From NCBI GenBank assembly GCA_036399695.1, contig DASWMP010000266.1, positions 1-52,280 of the forward strand: a stretch of DNA of 52,280 nucleotides. Direction: 5' to 3'. Position 1 is the first letter of the stretch. The number at the start of each line of letters is the position of its first letter. Source of the stretch: DASVEE01 sp036399695. Lineage in GTDB: Bacteria > Acidobacteriota > Thermoanaerobaculia > Gp7-AA8. The notes beneath the pieces were generated by a model. It had not been told where the DNA came from, did no database searches, and saw only the letters and a list, made by a program, of their open reading frames with translations. This document shows positions 44,701 to 47,855 of the stretch, piece after piece. The position numbers and the translations under genes were made by a program.

Positions 44701-45999
44701 GATCGCAAAATCGCCGCGGCGGAGGGCGTCGCCGACGATGAAGCCGAATCGATGCGCGAGCAGCGTGGCCTCGTCCTTGTCAAAGTAGGCGTGGTTGTAA
44801 TCGAACTGGATCTCGACCGGCTGCTCGTCACCGTTCTCGAAAAGCGTGACGCTGAGCGGCGTGGCCTCGTGCTCGTGGCTGAGGTACTTGATCTCGACGA
44901 CTTCGTCGCCGATGCGAAACTTGCTGTCGAGGCGGAGGTAGTTGAAGCCGACGTCGTACAGACGGCGTGACTGATCGAGCAGGCCAAGCTCGCGGATGGC
45001 GTGGCCGATCGGATAGCGCGAGTGACGGTAGTTCTTCTTCTGCGCCTGCTGGATGCGGCGCGCCACGTCCGCGAACGAGTCGTCGCCCTGGAGGTCGATG
45101 GCCAGCGCATTGACGCCGATGTAGACGCCGATCTGCCGCTTCTGCTGGAACGTCTTGCGGTTGTGGGTGGGGATGCCGAGGATCAGGCGGTTCTGGCCGG
45201 TGAGCTTGTGAAAGTAGCCGGCCAGCAGCGCCGTGAACCAGGCGGAGATGCCGACGCCCATTTCATCGGCGGCGACGAGCAGACGGTTGTACTCGTCGCG
45301 CGAGAGGAAGAAGGCCTTACGGCCGCTCGTGACGAGCTTCTTCCCGTCGAAGCGGGCGCGGTGGAACGGCGTGAGCGGCGGCTCCGGCAGCGGGTTGCAG
45401 TGCTCCGTCCAGTAACGGCCGCTCTCGTTGTAACGGGAGCTGCTGACGTACTCGGCGTCGTCGGACGCGCGGGTCTGCCAGGACGAGAGGTCATCGCCGC
45501 GCATCGCCTCCGTGCTGCCGTCGGCCTGATACAGCTCGCCGAGGACGCGGGCCAGGTTCGAGAAGCCCCAGCCGTCGATCATCAGGTGATGGGCGACGAC
45601 GACGTAGCGGTACTCGTCGTCCGAAAGCTTCAGCAGCGAGGCCTGGAACAGCTCGCAGCGGTCGAGCGGGAGGAGCGTGGTGAAACGCTCCCGCAACCAC
45701 TCGTCCGCGGCGGCCGCCGCATCCGGCGTACCGGAGAGATCGACGTGCGCCAGCGTCAGCGTGCGTGCGGCGCCGACGTACTGCATGGGCGTGGCGCCGG
45801 AAGCGTTGATGCGCAGCCCGAAGGCGTCGTGGCTCGCCACCATGCGGCCGTGCGCGCGCTCGAGGCGCGCCACGTCCACGGCTCCGAAGCGGATGTAGCC
45901 GCCGATGTTGTAGCGCGGGCTCTCCGCGGCGTGCAACTGATCGAAATAGATGTCCTGCTGCGCGAGCGTCAGCGGGAACTGTGCTTCCGGAAAACTCAT
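26767..45999 (-). CDS. NRPS-A: six-module initiating synthetase (C-A-T x6)
   Basis: First enzyme of the line (6410 aa, 19.2 kb), adding residues 1-6. C1 (about 1-440) differs from the other C domains. It has LTLAQQDIYF and PRYNIGGYIRF, HHLMIDGWG near 139, and a GIPTHNR segment like that of initiating C domains, which acylate the first amino acid. C2-C6 begin near 1083, 2140, 3231, 4273 and 5358, with HHIA(A/S/G)DGWS motifs near 1213, 2270, 3360, 4402 and 5490. T serines lie near 1023, 2076, 3170, 4212 (GGDSL), 5297 and 6348 (GGNSL). Codes read against GrsA: A1 DAFWLGGTFK (Val), A2 DFWNVGMVHK (Thr), A3 DIFQLGGVYK (unassigned), A4 DAFFLGVTFK (Ile), A5 DIPRVGHVGK (Asp-like), A6 DAFWLGGTFK (Val). 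There is no E or TE domain. The acidic tail (FEEEEMEVGEL) fits a docking peptide for NRPS-B. The start overlaps the exporter stop (ATGA), with AGGGG 7 nt upstream. Repeat inserts occur in A1, A3 and A5. Confidence 0.97.
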   Translation of the reverse strand: MSFPEAQFPLTLAQQDIYFDQLHAAESPRYNIGGYIRFGAVDVARLERAHGRMVASHDAFGLRINASGATPMQYVGAARTLTLAHVDLSGTPDAAAAADEWLRERFTTLLPLDRCELFQASLLKLSDDEYRYVVVAHHLMIDGWGFSNLARVLGELYQADGSTEAMRGDDLSSWQTRASDDAEYVSSSRYNESGRYWTEHCNPLPEPPLTPFHRARFDGKKLVTSGRKAFFLSRDEYNRLLVAADEMGVGISAWFTALLAGYFHKLTGQNRLILGIPTHNRKTFQQKRQIGVYIGVNALAIDLQGDDSFADVARRIQQAQKKNYRHSRYPIGHAIRELGLLDQSRRLYDVGFNYLRLDSKFRIGDEVVEIKYLSHEHEATPLSVTLFENGDEQPVEIQFDYNHAYFDKDEATLLAHRFGFIVGDALRRGDFAIGTLATVAPVDEKIISVGTSTPFPQQRIHELFEAQAAATPDAIALVFDPTYGIPREAQHGQRTTENGQRLTYRELNERANAIAHALIARGVTAGELVAICVERSIENIAGTLGILKAGAAYLPLDPSYPEQRLRQMLDDSGVRIVLRAEDLAVDGFVVTNPEIAGTPDDLAYVMYTSGSTGLPKGVMVEHRGVVRLVAENHYVPLSAETRMLQVSTTAFDAATFEIWGSLLNGGQLVLYPEPLIDLPVLNDTLERHAINTVWLTAGLFEQWSYQLPKASALRYVLAGGDVLSPAAVARVYRALPDVTVINGYGPTENTTFTTTYAIPRTSDLSRPIPLGTSINGTSLYILDANGAPVPVGTPGELYVGGAGLARGYWNQPELTAEKFVVMPDRQECLSHTSGGDTKIAAAGSMWDRHSCLSEGDGGSEITHRLYRTGDLVRFLPDGTLSFLGRIDNQVKIRGFRIEPGEIEAQLGRMAEVREAVVVVKGEGSGKYLAAYVVTGLSETELRQALEQTLPAHMIPAAFVRMAALPLNANGKVDRHALPEPELQEQHDYLAPETETESRVAAIWQDVLKLDRVSITANFFELGGHSLLATRVASAIAEAFGKTVPVRALFEHNTVRTLSAHLDAQSGTSYRGIPLASRQEPLPASFAQQRLWFIDQLEQGSTQYNMPAALRLTGSLNRAALQSTLDTIVARHEVLRTRFIAGSDANGSAIQDIRPAEAVPMAFVDLTKAADDLEWLMQEEAERPFDLAHDLMLRATIVRLGEDDHVLLLTLHHIAADGWSAGVLVKELTALYEAHCLGIDPELAPLPIQYADYAVWQRNNTALLEPQLAYWKKQLAHAPSVHGLPLDRTRPARQQFAGRNLQAHLDRATLDGLQRLANDHGATLFMVLQTAFSLLVSRWSGVADVVVGTPVAGRNHTETESLIGFFVNTLVLRNELSEELPFTRLLQQGRQQVLDAFSNQDVPFEMLVEELRPERSLSHAPLYQLVFALHNNEPFVLELPELTIAQLHGEPDTAKFDLTVSATENERGLDLTWNYATSIFEAQTIERLAASFAVLLDGIVAAPETQAGRLPILPPADAASLTSEITCAKQFATIDTLHQRFERQAAATPNGVAVVFNDESLTYGELNEKANQLAHALIKRGVKADTLVGICVERSVEMLTGILGILKAGGAYLPLDPDYPAARLQYTIEDAAVDIVLTQAKLAGRVPVANDKLLVFDGDQFANEPRTNPNVDVLPSHLAYVIYTSGSTGNPKGVMIEHRNVTRLMDAADVELTFGADDAWTLFHSYAFDFSVWEIWGALLYGGRLVVVPFETSRSPEQFYALLQRERVTVLNQTPSAFYALTDVALGRERLDALRYVVFGGEALVPSRLRNWVAEYGDDQPRLINMYGITETTVHVTYRRMLAIDCESEVSDIGRPLADLVTYVGSDGALLPIGVPGELYVGGAGLARGYLNKPELTASRFIDNPFGGEGRLYRTGDLVRYRLDLQLEYLGRIDDQVKIRGFRIELGEIKAQLLQHAGVKEALVIARGDGAEKRLIAYLVPSEPVADAIDAEELIDGARRTIKQHLPDYMVPAAFVVLDAFPLTSNGKIDKKALPEPQRQAQSYAAPATATEERLAAIWQQILKLDAVSVTANFFELGGHSLLATRIASAVSEAFGTTMPVRALFEHNTVRTLSAWLDQQSGTGYDVIPVVDRSEPLPLSFAQQRLWFIDQLEQGSAQYNMAAALRLEGTLDVNALQAAFDTIVERHEVLRTRFIPRGESSVQDVRAAEPLPLQRYDLAHLPEALRESALRQLAQEEANRLFDLRKDLMLRVTLVRLGDEAHALLITLHHIAGDGWSVDVLVQELNTLYSAYARGEANPLQPLRVQYADYAAWEHERSRSEAFTGQVDYWKQQLAGIPPVHGLPLDKPRPAQQVFTGGTVQSRLDGAAYAELLTLAKRENVTPFMLLQTAFALLLARWSNVSDLVIGSPIAGRNHKDLEPLIGFFVNTLVLRTKLTDAMTFDDLLLQNRQTILDAFAHQDVAFDALVGELKPERSLSYAPLFQIIFTLQKENPLRLALPGVTAHALEQGTEATKFDLHLNAVEEGDGLTLTWSYADSLFEAGTIERMAGSFAVLLDGIARNPRTSIHRLPLLTGADRRQLALWNETNGDYPTDKHVHELIEAQVLRTPDAIALESGDRRLTYRELNERANQVAHALVQRGVRPDSLVGIYVEPSAETVIAMLAILKAGGAYVPLSATLPDARIQHMLTDGGVQIILTRSGLRDRLGFTGVELLALDGFSDRTDGTYGYPVENLDPVALGLEPSHLAYVLYTSGTTGQPKGVMISHGSAVNFGTALLDRLALPTVERWLLLTATTFDIAFFEWFGCLQMGGTVVVADEACQFDAAELRRFLEANRFQLVQATPSRWTQLIDAGWQGQKDVVALAGGEPLTFELQQKMATRVGALWNGYGPTEATVYTCNHKVDNNEPLPHRLSIGTGLRNYQHYILSAHNEPVAIGAIGELHIAGPSLGRGYLNRPELTAEKFITVPGQTIGPIRQMGPMGQMSSASPALAPEIGNRESEIATRLYKTGDLVRFLPNGDIAYIGRTDDQVKVRGFRIELGEIEAQLRRVDGVREGVVLARGESTDKYLAAYVVAEGELADADEQEWRDLLRNALKQTLPEYMVPAAFVRLPAFPLNSNGKVDKKALPEPERQQEHDYDAPATETETRLAAIWQQILKLDRVSVTANFFELGGHSLLATRIASAVSEAFGTKMPVRALFEHNTVRTLSAWLDQQTVTGHHDIPAADRNEPLPLSFAQQRLWFIDQLEQGSAQYNMAAALRLDGTLDRAALQQTFDAIVERHEVLRTRFVESGETRLQEIRPTEPIVIGHVDLSQVAAAEREAALRRVASEEAARPFDLRNDLMLRVALVRLAGQEHVLLLTAHHIAADGWSVGVLLEEVGALYRAFTSNEANPLAPLPIQYADYAQWQRTQLQGDVYERHLAYWKTQLADLPPVHSLPLDKPRPAQQRFEGAAVVRGIDAPLLAELDALAQSHHASLFMLLQSAFALFLGRWSHSNDIVLGSPIAGREHRALDPLIGFFVNTLVLRTRLTGTASFRELLEQTKQTSLDAYAHQSIPFEKLVDELGSARSLSHGALFQIALSQAPDLAMPNLPELEVELLAPELATAKFDLNLIASPRNGAMELHWEYATALFEAESIERMAASFETLLRGIVAAPESAIDALPLTDGVVVAEEAQAAFPDAAIHELFEAQVLRAPGAVALVRDGETLTYAEVNERANQLAHLLLAKGVNRGELVGLRAERTFDNIIATLAVLKAGAAYLPLDPGYPAERSRFMLEDGGVRILLTQATLLDSTPGNVEAIVLETPGLTAGQPRTNPSLNAGTGDLAYVMYTSGSTGKPKGVMVEHRGVVRLVINNHYVPLDGRTRILQIASCAFDAATFEIWGSLLNGGRLVLYPDTLIDLTVLNRELDGHGITTIFLTTGLFEQWSHLLPRSGSLQHVLTGGEVMSPAAVARVYAAMPDVTISNVYGPTENTTFTTFYPIARDTDFTQAVPLGHAINGTTVHVLDAAGNPLPHGAIGELCVGGAGLARGYRNRPELTAEKFIEMATGRRPQVATRLYRTGDLARVLPDGNLAFIGRIDDQVKLRGFRIEPGEIETQLLRITGVRETVVLVKGSGSDKYLAAYVATDRPAEELRQALKQTLPDYMVPAAFVILPSLPLNANGKVDRRALPEPERQTRDTYVAASTPTEMRLAAIWQQVLKLDGDVSVTGNFFELGGDSLLATRIVSVVSQAFDRTVPVRALFEHNSVRALARYLEQQSVTVHASIPAADRTGPLPLSFAQQRLWFIDQLEEGSAQYNMPGALRLTGALDRDALQAAFDAIIERHEVLRTRFSTFGDEAIQQIGAAEPLPLQFVDLTQLDAADRETAVQRLAQEEAARPFDLARDLMLRAVLLQLAEEEHVLLFTMHHIASDGWSVDVLIGEFAALYRACVHGEVSPLAPLPIQYADYAAWQRTQLQGEAYERHVDYWRVQLAGVPPVHSLPLDKPRPAQQRFEGGTVERTLDRQLVAQLEELGHGHRATLFMVLQSAFALLLGRWSRGNDIVIGSPIAGREHRDLDPLIGFFVNTLVLRTRLSETQSFHALLEEAKQTALDAYAHQAIPFETLVDELKPERSLGHGALFQIMFSMLKGTAALPQLPGLELAPLGAGSSLIKTDLNLTAIEGEAQLSLQWHYATSLFERESIERMAASFELLLRGIVAAPERPVYALPLVTEVVRSEGATVDRSSEPCVHVAFEAQAALTPDAVAVVAGERTLTYRTLNEQANRLAHALLAKSLPAKARVGFYVERSPEALVSMLGILKAGMTYVPFEPSNTTDRLQHIITNGEIECVAVQQSLAAKLPAGLQLVIVDEELPYATHNPDIAVSHDDSAYVMYTSGSTGVPKGVEITHGGLLDYCAFASQHYYGEHLSGSFVVTSHGFDITVPSLYVPLLRGGAVNLTAPGEELLQLGEMLGNDGTSGTEGRRDAYLLRMTPMHVTGALSLLAANHVSNTPHVFVIGGEAFPATLASELQTRFPNARIYNHYGPTETVVGCAIYDVTASLRGTIAEHSTNNQQPTTENQHRSTDNGQRKTDNAARNAARNARLPIGRAMSNHELYVLNEAQQLAPVGVAGELCIGGAGVAKGYVNQPDVTAAKFIANPFGEGRLYRSGDVVRMLPSGDLEFLGRVDDQIKVRGFRIEPGEIEATLKQTVKDALVVVQGEEEDKALVAYVIGDDDSILPELKARLAKALPEYMIPTGWCVLSAFPLNANGKIDRKALPAVVRQATAEHVEPATATERLLVEIWQTVLKLQTSPSVTANFFELGGHSLLATRVASAVSQSFDKKIPVRALFEHSTIRSLAAHLDALSQSEHHAIVPADRSQELPLSFAQQRLWFVDQLTGRSAQYNMPAAFRLRGRLDTAALQQALDEIVRRHEIVRTTYVADLGTARQVINDVRPIVIAPTDLTSLDPAARELRVQELAMAEARTPFDLSGDLMVRASLLKLGETEHVMLFTMHHIASDGWSIGVLIREFVALYEAFSSGKESPLAPLAIQYADYAKWQRNWLQGDVLEGQLAYWRTQLADLPPVHRLPLDKPRPAVQGFAGARRVQLLDPALLAELNGLARGRNASLYMVLQSALALLVGRWSNETDIVIGNTIAGRTHQDVESLIGFFVNNVVLRTDLSTATTFDELLEQVKRTSLDAHVNQDIPFEMLVDELKVERSLSHSPLVQIVFTFRNNEETNVTLPDLSIENAADTFGTSRFDLELLVTERPEGLELSWAYSTDVFEQPTIERLGASLEVLLRNAVAAPAAPLRTIDVMTEADRARRTEWEQPDVAFPEHLTIHELFEQHAAATPDATAVVFNDEEMTYGELNAAANKLARYLVDKNVKPDSRVGICVERSLDMLVGILGILKAGGAYVPIDPNYPEERIAHVLEDSGLSLVLTQGELLQLTDAFSDYPTMPIDAGFRNVLLARYSDQNLDHAALGLTPRNLAYVIYTSGSTGTPKGVMVEHRGVVRLVINNHYVALNGETRILQASTCAFDAATFEMWGALLNGGQLILYPESLIDLKVLNQQIDEHRVNTLWLTAGLFEQWSYQLPKRGSLRYVLAGGDVISPAAVARVYAAMENVAVINGYGPTENTTFSTCYTVPRTADFGQPIPLGTKINGTSLHVLDRSQRPLPTGAIGELYLGGPGLARGYLNRDELTAEKFITVGAERLYRTGDLVRYLPDGTLAFIGRVDDQVKIRGFRIELGEIEAHLTRLPAIRDAVVMALGEGNNKYLAAYVVPAGEWDEPALRQTLKQSLPDHMLPTAYVVLKSFPLNANGKVDKKALPEPDRQGHDGYVAPSTETEKQIAGIWQEILKLESPVSANAHFFDLGGNSLSLLRVKAHIERAFELEVPTRLFFEYPTVTGIALATELLRTKHDVAVDFEEEEMEVGEL
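30802..30880. repeat. TTGTCCGT / GGTTGTTGG repeat inside NRPS-A A5
   Basis: Same family and same A-domain loop as 13120-13188 and 16665-16740. It is translated as an Asn/Gln/Thr-rich linker (TNNQQPTTENQHRSTDNGQ) after the NHYGPTETVVGC core. Confidence 0.85.
31141..31160. repeat. Short GGTCCCAT-type repeat in NRPS-A A5
   Basis: Two units (GGTCCCAGAGGTCCCATCGT) encoding NDGTSGTEG, at the same site as the longer array in NRPS-B A3. Confidence 0.65.
37002..37032. repeat. CGATTTCC tandem repeat inside NRPS-A A3
   Basis: Four near-identical 7-bp units (GATTTCC / GATTCCC) encode EIGNRESEIA on the coding strand. They adjoin a GGTCCCAT array in the A6-A7 loop of A3, just before RLYKTGDLVRF. Confidence 0.75.
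37061..37096. repeat. GGTCCCAT-type repeat inside NRPS-A A3
   Basis: Units of the TCCCAT(A/C)GG family encode TIGPIRQMGPMGQM between ELTAEKFITVPG and the CGATTTCC array, in the A6-A7 loop. Confidence 0.8.
37821..37846. repeat. GGTCCCAT-type repeat inside NRPS-A A3 (second site)
   Basis: About three diverged units encode SDRTDGTYGYP, in the variable region before the SHLAYVLYTSGTTG core of A3. Confidence 0.6.
43441..43531. repeat. Inverted pair of 26-bp units in NRPS-A A1
   Basis: Units at 43441-43466 and 43506-43531 face each other across 39 bp. They are translated as DRQECLSH and MWDRHSCLS in the A6-A7 loop (after PELTAEKFVV, before RLYRTGDLVRF). This is the same loop and the same reading frames as the pair in NRPS-B A2. 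Confidence 0.92.
44500..44530. repeat. TTGTCCGT array at the start of NRPS-A A1
   Basis: Four TTGTCCGT-like units encode GQRTTENGQR directly before the LTYRELNERAN core motif of A1. The G/T-rich half seen in the other copies is missing. Confidence 0.75.
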
Positions 46000-47729
46000 G
46001 CTCCAACCCCTGCAAATTCGATTGCGATGTCTCTCATCTCGGCGTCGAGCGACTTGTGCGTCTCGACGCGGGTGATCTTTCCGTCTTCCATGACGATGAG
46101 CTTGTCGGCCACGTCGAAGTAACGGTCGTCATGGCTGATGACCACGACCGCCTTCCCCTGCGCGCGCAGCTCCGGCAGGACCTTGCGGTAGAAGACCTGC
46201 TTGAAGTGCGGGTCCTGATCGGCGGCGCATTCGTCGAGGAGGTAGAGCTTCTTGTCGTCGATGAAGGACACGATCATCGCCAGGCGGCGCTTCTGCCCGT
46301 CGGACAGGGAGATCGAGGAGAACTTGCCGCCCTTGAACTTGACCTTGTGGTCGAGCGCGAAGTCGCGCAGCATCTCGTCGACGCGCTGCTGCAGCATGTC
46401 GTCGCGGCGCCGTCCGCCGCGCAGCACGCGGTCGAACAGGTAGTAGTCGGAGTAGATGGCGGCGATGTCCTCGCGGAAGAGGCTGAGGTTCTCGAGCGTC
46501 ACCTGCTGGTCGTCGAAGTAGACGGCGCCGTCCGTCGGCATGTAGTGCTGGGTGATGATCTTGCTCATCGTGGACTTGCCGGAGCCGTTGCCGCCGACGA
46601 TGAACGTCACTTCGCCGCGCACGAGCTCGAGGTCGACCGGGCCGATGCTGAAGCCGGCGTCGCCGTTCTTCGTCGCGTACTGATACGCGACCTGCTCGAG
46701 CCGCATGGTCTTCCACTCCCTCGGCATCTCCAGCGCGGAGTGCGACACCGGCTCCTCGGGGATCTGCTTGAAGAGCGTGTTGACCTTGTTGAGGGACACG
46801 CGGGCCATGGCGATCTGCGGCACGAAGTTCAGCAGCATCGACATCGGGCCGGTGACGTAGAGGAGCGCCATGATCACGCCGATGAGCTGGTCGTTGGCGA
46901 TGGCCGTGTGGTTGACCATGATGAAACTGACGGCCCCGATGACAAAGAAGCTGAGGAGATCGCCGTAGTTCATGGCCACGCGGATGATCGTGTGGCCGGT
47001 CTTGTCGGCGGCGAGGACCGACTGCTCGCTGGCCAGCAGGATCTCCTCGAAGTACGCCTCCCGCTTGCCGGCGTCGAGCTTGAGCTCCTTCGAACCGAAG
47101 ATCAGGCCGCGCATCGCTTCCTGCAGCTCATCGATGTGATGCCGCGCCTTCGCCAGGTAGCGGCGGCCGATGAGCATCGGGATCTGGTACGTGGTCGCGC
47201 CGAAGAGGATGGCGCCCATGACGAACTTGAAGACGTCGGCGTTGAGATACCAGAGGTAGCTCAGCATCCCGATGAGGGTGATGCTGTTCGTGAGCAGGTC
47301 GGGCAGGACGCGCGCGCCCATGACGACGCGGGGGACGTCCGTCGTCAGCGCCGCCAGCAGCTTCGCCGATCCGAGCGACTCGAGCGCCGCGATGGGGGCG
47401 CGGGAGATACGCCGGTACATCATCACGCGCAGCTCGGACGTGACTTCCATCGAGACGCGCGAGAGCACGACCTGCGAGACCGAGCGGGCCACGAGGATGA
47501 AGGCACACGTGGCCGCGAACAGCAGCGCGAAGCGCGGCTTGCTCAGCTCCCACGAGAAGAACGTCACCGTCTCCTGCAGGACCGGACGGAAGCCCTGGCT
47601 GTCCGACGCGAGCGACGACAGCACCAGAGGAATCAGGAAGGCGTAGCTGACTCCGGCGAGGCCGCCGAGGACGATGGACAGAAACACCTTGTTCGGCGAT
47701 TTCTTGCTGAAGGCCTCAAACAGTTTCAT
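45996..47729 (-). CDS. Cyclic-peptide ABC exporter, SyrD/PvdE type (fused permease-ATPase)
   Basis: A 577-residue half-transporter with an N-terminal membrane domain of about six segments (first near residues 15-40, last near 275-305) and a C-terminal ATPase. The Walker A motif GGNGSGKST lies near 378, the signature LSDGQKRRLA near 470, Walker B LYLLDE with the following CAADQDP near 492, and the H-loop ISHDDRYF near 530. Length and layout match the cyclic-peptide exporter family that includes SyrD and PvdE, which dimerise in the inner membrane and move NRPS products to the periplasm. An AGGGA lies 7 nt before the ATG. Its stop overlaps the NRPS-A start by 4 bp, so the two are translationally coupled, which supports the NRPS product as its cargo. 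Confidence 0.96.
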   Translation of the reverse strand: MKLFEAFSKKSPNKVFLSIVLGGLAGVSYAFLIPLVLSSLASDSQGFRPVLQETVTFFSWELSKPRFALLFAATCAFILVARSVSQVVLSRVSMEVTSELRVMMYRRISRAPIAALESLGSAKLLAALTTDVPRVVMGARVLPDLLTNSITLIGMLSYLWYLNADVFKFVMGAILFGATTYQIPMLIGRRYLAKARHHIDELQEAMRGLIFGSKELKLDAGKREAYFEEILLASEQSVLAADKTGHTIIRVAMNYGDLLSFFVIGAVSFIMVNHTAIANDQLIGVIMALLYVTGPMSMLLNFVPQIAMARVSLNKVNTLFKQIPEEPVSHSALEMPREWKTMRLEQVAYQYATKNGDAGFSIGPVDLELVRGEVTFIVGGNGSGKSTMSKIITQHYMPTDGAVYFDDQQVTLENLSLFREDIAAIYSDYYLFDRVLRGGRRRDDMLQQRVDEMLRDFALDHKVKFKGGKFSSISLSDGQKRRLAMIVSFIDDKKLYLLDECAADQDPHFKQVFYRKVLPELRAQGKAVVVISHDDRYFDVADKLIVMEDGKITRVETHKSLDAEMRDIAIEFAGVGA

Positions 47730-47750
47730 GAAGGATTCCCTGTGGGGCGA

Positions 47751-47838
47751 AGTTGGCGGTTGGCAGTAGGCGGTTGGCGGTAGACCGTTCCACCACTCCC
47801 AGCGGTACGGGCAACGGAAAACGGAGAACGGACAACGA
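47751..47838. repeat. GGCGGTTGGC and ACGGACAACGG repeats between acylase and exporter
   Basis: The gap between the acylase stop and the exporter start (126 bp) is mostly low-complexity repeat: GGCGGTTGGCAGTAGGCGG-type units (47751-47782) and GGACAACG/GGAAAACG units (47812-47838). The second set is the reverse complement of the TTGTCCGT family found inside the synthetases. No promoter is evident. Confidence 0.7.
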
Positions 47839-47855
47839 GGGTCTGGCGCTGCCGC

